NCBI GenBank assembly: GCA_039811865.1
Contig: JBDHZK010000082.1
Location: 1-11,854 of the forward strand
Length of the DNA: 11,854 nucleotides
Reading direction: 5' to 3'
Origin: JBDHZK01 sp039811865
GTDB lineage: Bacteria; Actinomycetota; Actinomycetes; Propionibacteriales; Propionibacteriaceae
The notes beneath the pieces were generated by a model. That model saw only the letters and a program-made list of their open reading frames with translations. It did not search any database and had not been told where the DNA came from. Positions within the stretch are counted from its first letter, which is position 1. Each line of letters opens with the position of its first letter. Below are positions 1-7,301 of this stretch, piece after piece. A program made the position numbers and the translations under genes.

Positions 1-1200
1 CTGTTCGGCAAAGGAGTTCAGGGGGAGCACCTGCAGCAGGTGTCCGACGAGGAAGCACTGGCCGTCCCGGACGCGGAACTTCCCGCGTACACGGTCCTAC
101 TTCCCGCCTTCCGTGAGCCGCTGATCGGGGAACTACTCGAACACCTCGAGCGGATCGACTACCCGCGGGACCGGCTTGAAATCCTGGTCCTGCTGGAACA
201 GGACGACGACGAGACCGTTTCCGCCGCCCGAGCGGCCAAGTGCGGCGATCATGTCCGGGTCGTCCTCGTGCCGCCCGCACAGCCGCGCACGAAGCCCAAG
301 GCCTGCAATTACGGGCTGATGGAGTCCAGGGGCGAGATCGTCACAATCTATGACGCCGAGGACGTCCCGGATCCGCTGCAGTTGCGTCGAGCGGTGGTAG
401 CTCTGCGTCGCCTCGGACCCGACTACGCCTGCATCCAGGCCCAGCTAGGCTATTTCAACAGCAAGCAGAACCTATTGACGAGATGGTTCACCGTCGAATA
501 TGGCACCTGGTTCGCCTTTTTGTTGCCCGGTCTGGTGTCGTTGGGCGCCCCGGTTCCGTTGGGGGGTACCAGCAACCACTTTAGAGCAGACGTGCTGCGC
601 CGAGTTGGTGCCTGGGACCCACACAATGTCACCGAGGATGCCGATCTCGGCATTCGGTTGGCCCGTCTTGGCTACCGCGTGGGTGTGCTCGAATCGGTAA
701 CGCTCGAGGAGGCCAACTCCGACGCCATCAACTGGGTGAAGCAGCGCAGTCGTTGGTACAAGGGATACATTCAGACATTCCTGGTGCATACCCGCCAGCT
801 GCGCTCGGTCGGGCGTGAGATCGGCTGGCGCGGCTTGCTGGGTCTGTTCCTGTTCGTCGCGGGAACCCCGCTGCTCGCGGCAGTCAACGGATGCTTCTGG
901 GCGCTCACCGGGATGTGGTTCTTGCGGCGCAGTGACTGGATCTCGGCGCTCTTCCCGCCGGTCGTCTATTACGCGGGCCTGATCTGCTTCGCTTTTGGTA
1001 ATGCGGCCGTCCTGTACATGAACTTCTTCACAACTCGCCGCATGGGAAGACCGGACCTGATGTGGTCTGCGTTGGTGATGCCGCTCTACTGGATCCTGAT
1101 GTGGTTGGCCGCGGTCAAGGCGGTCGTTCAGCTCGTTGTCAACCCCTCGTACTGGGAGAAGACGGCGCACGGTTTGCACCTGGCGGAGGCGACCGCATGA
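1..1200 (+). CDS. Family 2 glycosyltransferase, processive membrane type (5' end outside window)
   Basis: Predicted to transfer sugars from an NDP-sugar at the cytoplasmic face of the membrane, probably for an exopolysaccharide or glycoconjugate. The frame is open from base 1, so the GTG at 40 is probably internal. Close relatives carry an extra N-terminal domain that would lie off the window. Counting from the codon at 40, the GT-A core shows the substrate stretch PRTKPKACNYGL, the metal-binding DAED (residues 105-108), the acceptor-site TED (198-200) and the processivity-type QRSRW (235-239). Three hydrophobic segments follow, at about 265-300, 302-330 and 340-367, and then a conserved-looking NPSYWEKTAHGL. 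This combination is typical of the cellulose-synthase-like and NrfB/XagB-like branch of GT2. The sugar and polymer cannot be told from sequence. Its stop overlaps the next start (ATGA), indicating translational coupling to the following membrane protein. Confidence 0.9.
   Translation: MFGKGVQGEHLQQVSDEEALAVPDAELPAYTVLLPAFREPLIGELLEHLERIDYPRDRLEILVLLEQDDDETVSAARAAKCGDHVRVVLVPPAQPRTKPKACNYGLMESRGEIVTIYDAEDVPDPLQLRRAVVALRRLGPDYACIQAQLGYFNSKQNLLTRWFTVEYGTWFAFLLPGLVSLGAPVPLGGTSNHFRADVLRRVGAWDPHNVTEDADLGIRLARLGYRVGVLESVTLEEANSDAINWVKQRSRWYKGYIQTFLVHTRQLRSVGREIGWRGLLGLFLFVAGTPLLAAVNGCFWALTGMWFLRRSDWISALFPPVVYYAGLICFAFGNAAVLYMNFFTTRRMGRPDLMWSALVMPLYWILMWLAAVKAVVQLVVNPSYWEKTAHGLHLAEATA
1185..1189 (+). 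promoter_or_regulatory. Ribosome binding site deciding the 1197 start
   Basis: GGAGG lies 7 bases before the ATG at 1197. That ATG shares bases with the upstream TGA (ATGA, 1197-1200). The frame stays open back to 1062, but only this ATG has a good Shine-Dalgarno sequence and the usual coupling geometry. Confidence 0.75.
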
Positions 1201-2816
1201 GCCTGATCACTGTCGAACGAGGGCGTGTGCGCCCAGTGCGAACCGGCTTGCCGAAGCGTCGCCAGCTCAGGCTGGGCGAGCAAGGATGGGTCTTCCTGGC
1301 CGTGCTCGTGGTGAATATCTCGGCGGCCGCGCTGCTGCTGTCGCAGGACTGGCTGTTCAACGACGGCCAGTCGCGGGTGGCGAACGGCTACTTCACGGTG
1401 TTCAGTCGAGATCCACACCTGGCAGCAATCGGGTTTGTCTGGAATCCGCTGCCGTCCCTGGCGGCCATACCATTCCTACTTCTTTCGCCGATCTTTCCCA
1501 TATTCGCATCTGCCGGGCTGGCCGGCGCGTTGGTGTCCGCTCTTTGTGGGGCGGGTGCGGCGGCCCTGCTCTGGAAACTGCTCTGGCGGATCTCGACTCC
1601 CCGGAGCGGTCGTTTGGCCCTGACCGCATTCTTCGCCGCGCAACCGCTGATCCTGATTGGGTCGGCTGATGGCGCCAGCGAGTCGATGCTGCTGCTGACC
1701 TGTTTGTTGGCGGCGGACTCATTGCTCGCGTGGGTGAGCGACCGGGATCCGAGGCGCCTGGTCGTGGTCGGCCTCGGGCTGGCGCTCGCGTACCTCACCA
1801 GGTATGAGGCGGTCGGCCCGGCCGCGTTGGTAATCGCTGCCGTGCTGGTGCTCACCTGGCTGCGCGGCGGTCCGCACCGGCGCGACTTCGCCGCAAACGA
1901 CGCGATGCTGGTGGGCGCCCCGTTCATCGCCGTGTTTGCCGGCTGGGCGATCACCAGCAAGCTGATCGTGGGCGAGTGGTTCGCGACCTTCTCATCGGTG
2001 TATGGAAACTCCGCGCAGGTGGCGGCGTCCCGCGCGGAGATCGAATGGGCAACCGGCTCTGGGACGGGCGGGGCGCTGGGATACCTTGCGGCCCAACTCG
2101 GCGTCACCTCCCCTCTGGTCGTGCCATTGCTGATCGCATCCGTCGCGTTGAGCATTCGAAAACGAGACCTTCGCCCATGGGCTCCGATCGGGATCTTGGC
2201 GGCGGTGTGGGCCTTCGACGCGTTCGCCTTCCTCTCAGGCACGTCCTTCGGCTGGCTGCGCTTTCAGGTGGCGGCCGTCCCGTTGGGCGCGTTCCTCGCC
2301 GGGTACTTGTGGTCTGAGGCCAGCCAAGCAGGTAGGCCGAAGCTCCGGGCCTGGGTTGCCGCAGGAGTGATCATCGCGCTGGGCGCCAGTACCTCGGTGT
2401 CTTGGATGGCGATGGGCGACCGGAAGCTGGCCCGCGAAGAAGCTTTGATGACCGATGCGGCCGCCAGCGGGCAACGGGAGATGGAGCGGAACATCGCCGC
2501 CTACATAGATGGCCTTTCCCTTCCGCCCGGGTCGGTGTTGTCGGACGTCGCGTACTCGTCGGGCATCGTCCTGGCGAGCCGGAATCCCAGCGAGTTCGTC
2601 ATCACCCCTGATCGGGACTTCGCGGCCTGTGTGGCCGATCCGACCGGCCACAACGTGCAGTACGCCTTGGTGCCGATGCCGAGTCAGGCCCAAGGAGATG
2701 CCGTGTTGCGGACCTATCCGGGCTTCTTCGACGATGGCGCTGGAGTCGCGACTCTCGCCAAGGAGTGGAAGGACCGTCGTGGGATTACCTGGAAGCTCTT
2801 CCGATTCAACACCTAG
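1197..2816 (+). CDS. Polytopic membrane protein, putative GT-C-type glycosyltransferase
   Basis: A 539-residue integral membrane protein with about ten hydrophobic segments, starting near residue 31 and ending near 405, followed by a soluble tail of about 130 residues. The first extracytoplasmic loop carries an acidic residue in the stretch FNDGQSR (D56), where GT-C enzymes place their catalytic Asp, followed by a FVWNPLPS-like segment. The overall plan (acidic first loop, many helices, C-terminal soluble domain) resembles ArnT/PMT-like enzymes, which use polyprenyl-phosphate sugars on the outer face. I see no single diagnostic signature, so the enzymatic role is inferred. The start is chosen from the GGAGG at 1185-1189 and the ATGA overlap with the GT2 gene. 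Pairing with a GT2 suggests that one acts on the cytoplasmic side and the other on the outer side of the same pathway. It could instead be a non-catalytic membrane partner of the GT2. Confidence 0.6.
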   Translation: MSLITVERGRVRPVRTGLPKRRQLRLGEQGWVFLAVLVVNISAAALLLSQDWLFNDGQSRVANGYFTVFSRDPHLAAIGFVWNPLPSLAAIPFLLLSPIFPIFASAGLAGALVSALCGAGAAALLWKLLWRISTPRSGRLALTAFFAAQPLILIGSADGASESMLLLTCLLAADSLLAWVSDRDPRRLVVVGLGLALAYLTRYEAVGPAALVIAAVLVLTWLRGGPHRRDFAANDAMLVGAPFIAVFAGWAITSKLIVGEWFATFSSVYGNSAQVAASRAEIEWATGSGTGGALGYLAAQLGVTSPLVVPLLIASVALSIRKRDLRPWAPIGILAAVWAFDAFAFLSGTSFGWLRFQVAAVPLGAFLAGYLWSEASQAGRPKLRAWVAAGVIIALGASTSVSWMAMGDRKLAREEALMTDAAASGQREMERNIAAYIDGLSLPPGSVLSDVAYSSGIVLASRNPSEFVITPDRDFAACVADPTGHNVQYALVPMPSQAQGDAVLRTYPGFFDDGAGVATLAKEWKDRRGITWKLFRFNT

Positions 2817-2860
2817 GCTCGTCAGCCCGCTACCCAGGCTCGTGACTCACCTAGTCTCGT
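2815..2860. repeat. Convergent junction with degenerate short repeats
   Basis: The two stop codons face each other across 34 bases (2817-2850). The octamer AGGCTCGT occurs at 2815-2822 and 2836-2843, and a variant AGTCTCGT at 2853-2860, giving a loose repeat of about 20 bases. I see no convincing hairpin plus T-run, so no intrinsic terminator is called for either unit. The repeats may be coincidental. Confidence 0.3.
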
Positions 2861-5040
2861 GGAGCGGCCCGTACGTAGATTGCGTTCCTCGGTCGGCCCG
2901 CGCCAATAGTGCGGGTGAATAGGCTCAAGCGCGCAGAAGCGGTCGGTGCTCGGCGGCTTGGCGTCAGGTGGAAATCGCCTGGCTTGGCAGCCGTGAAGTT
3001 GCGTTCGGCTCGGGGAGGTGGACTTGGGGCAGCGTCAAGCGCTCCCAGTAGGAGTGTCGCCGCTACTGAGTCGTGCCCTAACCAGCGAAGGACGCGCGCG
3101 TTCAGCAGGTCTCGACCGACGAGCGCCTCGGGGAAGGCACAGGCCGTCGTGAGGTCGACGACGTTGCCGGTGGCGGGGTCAACCCGGAAGGCGATGCCGA
3201 AGCGGCGGCGTCCGCGGGTGCCCCTGACCACGCCGGGGACGTCCGGAGCGAGCGCGCCGAGATCGCTCGCTAGCCCCGCAGCCGCCGCGACCCGAGCGAG
3301 GACGTCCGGTCGCCACCGGTCCAGTTCGTAGTAGATCTTGAGCGCCCAGCGGCCCCGAGGCCCGAGCCCGATGCCGACTTCGTGTCCCCAACCGGCACCG
3401 TCGAGGGCGTCCAATGCTGGCCAAACCGTGCCGGACGCCGGGAGGTCGGCGAGCGCCCGGTTGAGTCGAGCGCGCCAGTCGTCCACGACACCGGCGTGCA
3501 GGCTCAGGTAGGCCTTGAGGACGTCCGGCTTGCCAGATCCGTCCGGCTGGAGGTCGACCCCGGCCCACAACCAGAATCGGCACCCTTCGCCGACCGGCTG
3601 AGCCGGGTCGGCCAGGACCTCCAGGACGGCGCGGGCCCGGTCGAGCGACTGCGTCACTCCTAGTCGCGCGGCCGTCCGACGCAGGGCCCCCAATCCGGCG
3701 CGGAGGCGATCGGGCGGAATCAGCGTCGGATCGCCCACTTCGCAGGTGAACCGCACCGACGGGTGGGACGCGGCCGAGAACTCCACCGGGAGCCCGGCCG
3801 CTAGCGTGGAGAGTTGTGCGGACGGCCACGGGGCCGGTCTCCGAATCGGGCGAAGGGTTTCGTCGGCGGCAGCCGTGTCGGTGCTAGGGGAGCGGGGTGC
3901 TCGGTCTGGGCGGAAGGGGCCGAGACTTTCGCGCGTCAGGTCGCCGAAAACGGTCAGCGCGCGGGTGGGGCTCACCCCCTGCGCCACGGCCGCGGCCCAG
4001 ACGAAGTGGTCCCAACGTGAGTCGCGCGGCCGGGCCGGCGTGGCTCCTTTCGACGAGCTCAAGGAGCGAGGCGGGTTCGACGCGCATCCGGGTTTGGATG
4101 GGGTGGAGCGGCGCGGGCCTACCGCCAAGGCGGCGTGCAGGATGGTCGCCGTGGTGTACACGCCGCGGGCGTCCACGACGATCCGGCTCGGGCCTTCCCC
4201 GTGCTGCGGCGGGATCCGCAGCCGGGTGTCACCCGGCCAGGGCGGGCCGATCGCGCGGAGAGCGGCGACGACCGGTTCGGCGTGGCCTCGTCCGGTGAGC
4301 GCACGCAACCACAGCTCGTCCGCCAGGCCCGCTGCGGTTTGCGGGAGGGAGCCGGGCGACCAGGTCACCAGCCGCGGATCCAGGGTTGCCACCAGCGCCG
4401 CCGCGTGCGCCGCGTCCGGCCACCACGGGCTGACGCTGGCCGACGTCCAGGTCGGACGCCCGTCGCCTGGGGAGACCCTCGCCGTGCCAGGGAACAACGC
4501 CCGGGTGACGATCGCGGTAACCTCCGGCGACGGTTCGGCCCATACTCCGAGGCTGGCCTCGGAGAAGGTGCGATATCCCGAGCTGGTGGCGTGGCGGGCA
4601 AGGAAATCCCAGGTGGCCGGGGACGCCGGTAAGCCGACCAGCCGCAGCGCCAGCGCGGCCCAAGCCGTGGAGTCGGCGTCCGGACGAACGCCCGGCGACC
4701 ATCCCCAGGAGCCGTGCCGGGCCTGTGCCAGCAGCGATTTGCCACCGGCCCTGGCCGACGCCCAAGCAGTCCGGCGGCTCCCGGCGGGCAGATCCGGTCG
4801 ACGCGCCGCCAGGGCAAGGGCCACCGTCACGTAAGCCGTCACCCAGGAGGTTGATGTCCCCGGCTTGGCGTGGAAGTCGGACCAGCCGCCGCCGGCGCCC
4901 TGAAGCCGGGCCAGCCGACGAACCGCAAGGCCCGCCAGCAGCGTTCGCGCGTGGAAACGTGCGGCGCGCGGCGCCCGACGAGTCCGCATCAAGGCGCGGC
5001 GCGACTCGGCCGAACCGACGCGCCGCACATTTCCACGCAT
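2851..5040 (-). CDS. Putative terpene-cyclase-like toroid fused to an ABBA/DMATS-like prenyltransferase domain
   Basis: A 729-residue soluble protein that looks two-domained. Residues about 35-380 read as alpha/alpha-toroid repeats of the squalene-cyclase/prenyltransferase superfamily, with Gly-Trp segments (GGGWSDF, GSWGW) and DADST at 121-125, where class II cyclases have DxDDT. Residues about 410-700 resemble the PT-barrel of aromatic prenyltransferases. They show VEFS (E420) and SVRFTCEV (R430), then alternating-residue strands KAYLSL (K509, Y511) and ALKIYYEL (K568, Y570), similar in spacing to the pyrophosphate-binding and tyrosine-shield residues of DMATS enzymes. The last strand (NVVDLTTACAF) lacks the expected Tyr, so activity is uncertain. 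The N-terminus is Arg-rich, with no signal peptide. It is the last gene of the operon, 5 bases after the 750-aa gene. The start is unsure: there is no Shine-Dalgarno before 5040, and a second ATG lies at 4989. The domain calls are from motif recognition, not a search. Confidence 0.5.
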   Translation of the reverse strand: MRGNVRRVGSAESRRALMRTRRAPRAARFHARTLLAGLAVRRLARLQGAGGGWSDFHAKPGTSTSWVTAYVTVALALAARRPDLPAGSRRTAWASARAGGKSLLAQARHGSWGWSPGVRPDADSTAWAALALRLVGLPASPATWDFLARHATSSGYRTFSEASLGVWAEPSPEVTAIVTRALFPGTARVSPGDGRPTWTSASVSPWWPDAAHAAALVATLDPRLVTWSPGSLPQTAAGLADELWLRALTGRGHAEPVVAALRAIGPPWPGDTRLRIPPQHGEGPSRIVVDARGVYTTATILHAALAVGPRRSTPSKPGCASNPPRSLSSSKGATPARPRDSRWDHFVWAAAVAQGVSPTRALTVFGDLTRESLGPFRPDRAPRSPSTDTAAADETLRPIRRPAPWPSAQLSTLAAGLPVEFSAASHPSVRFTCEVGDPTLIPPDRLRAGLGALRRTAARLGVTQSLDRARAVLEVLADPAQPVGEGCRFWLWAGVDLQPDGSGKPDVLKAYLSLHAGVVDDWRARLNRALADLPASGTVWPALDALDGAGWGHEVGIGLGPRGRWALKIYYELDRWRPDVLARVAAAAGLASDLGALAPDVPGVVRGTRGRRRFGIAFRVDPATGNVVDLTTACAFPEALVGRDLLNARVLRWLGHDSVAATLLLGALDAAPSPPPRAERNFTAAKPGDFHLTPSRRAPTASARLSLFTRTIGAGRPRNAIYVRAAPRD
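4949..5038. repeat. 20-bp inverted repeat enclosing the start of the toroid/prenyltransferase gene
   Basis: The arms are 4949-4968 (GCGTGGAAACGTGCGGCGCG) and 5019-5038, whose reverse complement matches 19 of 20 bases; the spacer is 50 bases. The single difference (4958 versus 5029) becomes a G-U pair in the minus-strand transcript, so the mRNA could form an unbroken GC-rich 20-bp stem. The 5' arm begins at the G of the annotated ATG (5040-5038). The spacer holds a possible nested stem, CGAGTC (4979-4984) with GACTCG (5003-5008), and the alternative ATG at 4989. Confidence 0.8.
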
Positions 5041-5045
5041 CGGCG

Positions 5046-7298
5046 TCAGATCGGGTTCGGGAAAGCGATGACGGTGTCGCCGGAGGTGGTGCGCGGGGCT
5101 CCCCAGTCGCCCTGGGAGTCGAAGAAGTTGTTGCGCACGCGGTAGCTGACCGTCGCGACGAGCGCCCCGCCGCTGGCCACGTCATTGAGCCGGATCGCGG
5201 CGGGCACGACTCGCGAGGGATGTGCCAGGTCCAACACGACCGTGACCGGGGTGCCTCCCGCGGGAGTCACCTCGACCTCCAGGTTCGCCAAGTTCGCCCA
5301 CTTTGTTGGCATGGTCGGCTGGGCGAATACCGGCGAACTGACCGTCACGTCGTGGCTGACATCGGTCGTCCCGGCCAACTCGTTCACCTGGGTGAGCAGG
5401 GCATCGGGTGTGATCACCAAGCGCTTGTCGAGCAGTTCGACCAGCACCGCGTTCCAGACGAAGCCGGCGGCGCCGGCGTCCTCCGGGTCCGGCTCGATGG
5501 TCAGGTCGGTCGTCCCCCCTGCCGCCACCCGCACCGGGAACGAGGACGTGCACCGGCCCGCCACCGTGTCGACCGGGACGGCCGACTCCTCGTCCAACTG
5601 CAGCAAGACGACGCCCGCGCCACCGATCTCGATGTCGGTGCCGCTGTCGTTGTGCACGGTTACGGTCGTGGGCGCCGCCTCGGCGGGCAGCGTGATCGAG
5701 CAGGGCAGGTCGTCCGGACGATCCAGCCGCAGCACCACCTCCACGTTGGTCTCCTGCGGGATGGGCGCCGCCCCCTCGGTGGGCGCCGGAGTGTCCAGTA
5801 CGACGGTGATCGTTCCCGGCACCCCGATGGGCGTCGCGATCTGCCGGCAGAACAGTTGGTAGAAGGCCAAGGACAGGTCCAGGGTCAGGTCGAGTCCGGT
5901 CAGCGGGGCGGGAGCGCCGCCGTCCCCGATGACTGCGAGTTCCTCTGGGAACGAACCGGCCAAGCGAAGTTGGCTCGATTGGACGTCCCCGATCACGATG
6001 CTGGCCGCGGGCAGACCGACCAAGCGACGCAACTCCATCCGTTTGCGTGGATCGGAGTAGGGGGCGAGCCGCAGCAACAGCCGAACTCGCGGGTTCCCCG
6101 ACGAGTCGCGATGCAGGGTCGGGACCAGGTGCGGGCCGCGTAGTTCGGCGTCCCAGGCCAGGCGCAGCGCGTCGGGAAGGCGGTTCACCGTATTGGGGAA
6201 GACCGAGTCGGACGCCCAGCCCGCGGCCCCCAGCCGCCAGCGCTCGCCAAGGTTGGCGGCCCCGTGCAGTGAGCGGTAGATGGGCCCGTTCGCCTCCTCG
6301 ATGGCGGGGAAGCTGAACGGAATGGAGCGGACGACCGTCTGGGTGCGGCCCTGTTCGGACGTCGTCGTCGGCAGCTTCACCCGGTCTCGGATGACGTGGA
6401 TCACCGCCGGGTCGACGCGCCGCGAAAGCGCCGGGGCGGCGAGTTGGATGGCCGTCGTGAATGCCGCCGCGGGCGCGGACACGCCCTCGGCTGATCTGAA
6501 CACGTTGGACGCCGCTGAGGCCCGCAATCCCTTCGCCGCCTCGAATCCCGTGAGTCCGACCTCGTCGGTGCTCTCCAGCGGTCGCTTGATCCCGAGCGCT
6601 CGGAACTGCGGCAGGACGCGCCCCCCACCGGGGCCGTCCCACGGCCGGGGCCAGCGCGGGCCGCGGGGACCGCGCGGGTCGTCCTCGGGTGGATCCGGTG
6701 GGTCTGGGCGGGTGTCGACCGCGACCTGCACGTTGTACTCGTAGGTGTAGGTGACGTCGAGCCGGCAGGCGGGCTCGGGGTGGTTCATCGCGAACTCGAG
6801 TCGTGCCGCCTCGTCCCTGGTCAGGCGCGCGCCGCCATGCAGGACGAACGCGGGCTGGCCGGGTCCGCCGACGTCCGGCAGCGCCACGCTGGGTGGGTCG
6901 AAACTGCGCGAGCCGCCTGCCCACGCCATGGTCACCGCGGTGACGTTGATCGGCAGCGGGATGGCGTCCGGGTTGCCGCCCAGGGCTTCGGCGGCCAGCG
7001 TCCACGAGATGGCGACGGAGCCGTCGTCGTCTGCCATGAACCACACGTCCGGCCCCGGACGTTGCCCGGGCCCCCGCCTCGCCACGACCAGTTGCGGCCG
7101 ATAGTAGGCCTTACCCGTGACGTCGACGTAGGCCTGGCCGTCGAGCAGTGGTTCGGACGCTGCGGCGAACGTCGGTGCGCCGCTGATCGCCATCACCACC
7201 CGTTGCAGGGTGGCCAGCTTGATCCCGGTCGCCACCGTGGACGACCGCATGACCGTCATCTTCGCGGGCTGTACGGACATCGTGTTCAGGTCTGCCAT
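5046..7298 (-). CDS. Beta-rich protein of unknown function with Pro-rich hinge (operon gene 3)
   Basis: A 750-residue protein that I do not recognise. It has no signal peptide and no membrane segment. The N-terminal part (about 1-190) contains a tyrosine-rich strand region (TGKAYYRPQ) and a DDDG turn near residue 90, reminiscent of the N-terminus of the 805-aa neighbour. A charged Pro-rich hinge (DPPDPPEDD, then PRGPRGPRWPRPW) spans about 195-225. The remainder is dominated by alternating hydrophobic strands, suggesting stacked beta-sandwich domains. The last 95 residues (LEVEV ... VATVSYRVRNNF ... DWGAP) look like one more module of the kind repeated in the two upstream proteins, though the match is weak. 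It starts 3 bases after the upstream stop and ends 5 bases before the next gene, so translation is probably coupled on both sides. It may be a structural or binding component of the same assembly, but this is inferred only from the operon and composition. Confidence 0.75.
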   Translation of the reverse strand: MADLNTMSVQPAKMTVMRSSTVATGIKLATLQRVVMAISGAPTFAAASEPLLDGQAYVDVTGKAYYRPQLVVARRGPGQRPGPDVWFMADDDGSVAISWTLAAEALGGNPDAIPLPINVTAVTMAWAGGSRSFDPPSVALPDVGGPGQPAFVLHGGARLTRDEAARLEFAMNHPEPACRLDVTYTYEYNVQVAVDTRPDPPDPPEDDPRGPRGPRWPRPWDGPGGGRVLPQFRALGIKRPLESTDEVGLTGFEAAKGLRASAASNVFRSAEGVSAPAAAFTTAIQLAAPALSRRVDPAVIHVIRDRVKLPTTTSEQGRTQTVVRSIPFSFPAIEEANGPIYRSLHGAANLGERWRLGAAGWASDSVFPNTVNRLPDALRLAWDAELRGPHLVPTLHRDSSGNPRVRLLLRLAPYSDPRKRMELRRLVGLPAASIVIGDVQSSQLRLAGSFPEELAVIGDGGAPAPLTGLDLTLDLSLAFYQLFCRQIATPIGVPGTITVVLDTPAPTEGAAPIPQETNVEVVLRLDRPDDLPCSITLPAEAAPTTVTVHNDSGTDIEIGGAGVVLLQLDEESAVPVDTVAGRCTSSFPVRVAAGGTTDLTIEPDPEDAGAAGFVWNAVLVELLDKRLVITPDALLTQVNELAGTTDVSHDVTVSSPVFAQPTMPTKWANLANLEVEVTPAGGTPVTVVLDLAHPSRVVPAAIRLNDVASGGALVATVSYRVRNNFFDSQGDWGAPRTTSGDTVIAFPNPI

Positions 7299-7301
7299 GG
7301 C

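Noticed and set aside
40..42. GTG at 40 as the start of the GT2 gene
   Set aside because: The frame is open to base 1 and related proteins have additional N-terminal sequence, so the gene is treated as cut by the edge.
1062..1196. Longer N-terminus for the GT-C-like gene
   Set aside because: It would overlap the GT2 gene by about 139 bases. The ATG at 1197 has GGAGG 7 bases upstream and a typical ATGA overlap.
2817..2850. Bidirectional intrinsic terminator between the convergent genes
   Set aside because: No stable hairpin followed by a T-run was visible on either strand.
3746..4834. Plus-strand open frame of 362 codons
   Set aside because: It is antisense to the toroid/prenyltransferase gene, whose frame carries clear motifs. 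The antisense product has none.
4229..5185. Second minus-strand frame of 318 codons across the gene junction
   Set aside because: Composition is Arg/Gly/Ala/Pro-rich, as in a frame-shifted GC-rich shadow. It overlaps two well-supported genes.
4725..6143. Plus-strand open frame of 472 codons
   Set aside because: It spans the junction of two minus-strand genes and its product is Arg/Gly/Pro-rich with no recognisable motif.
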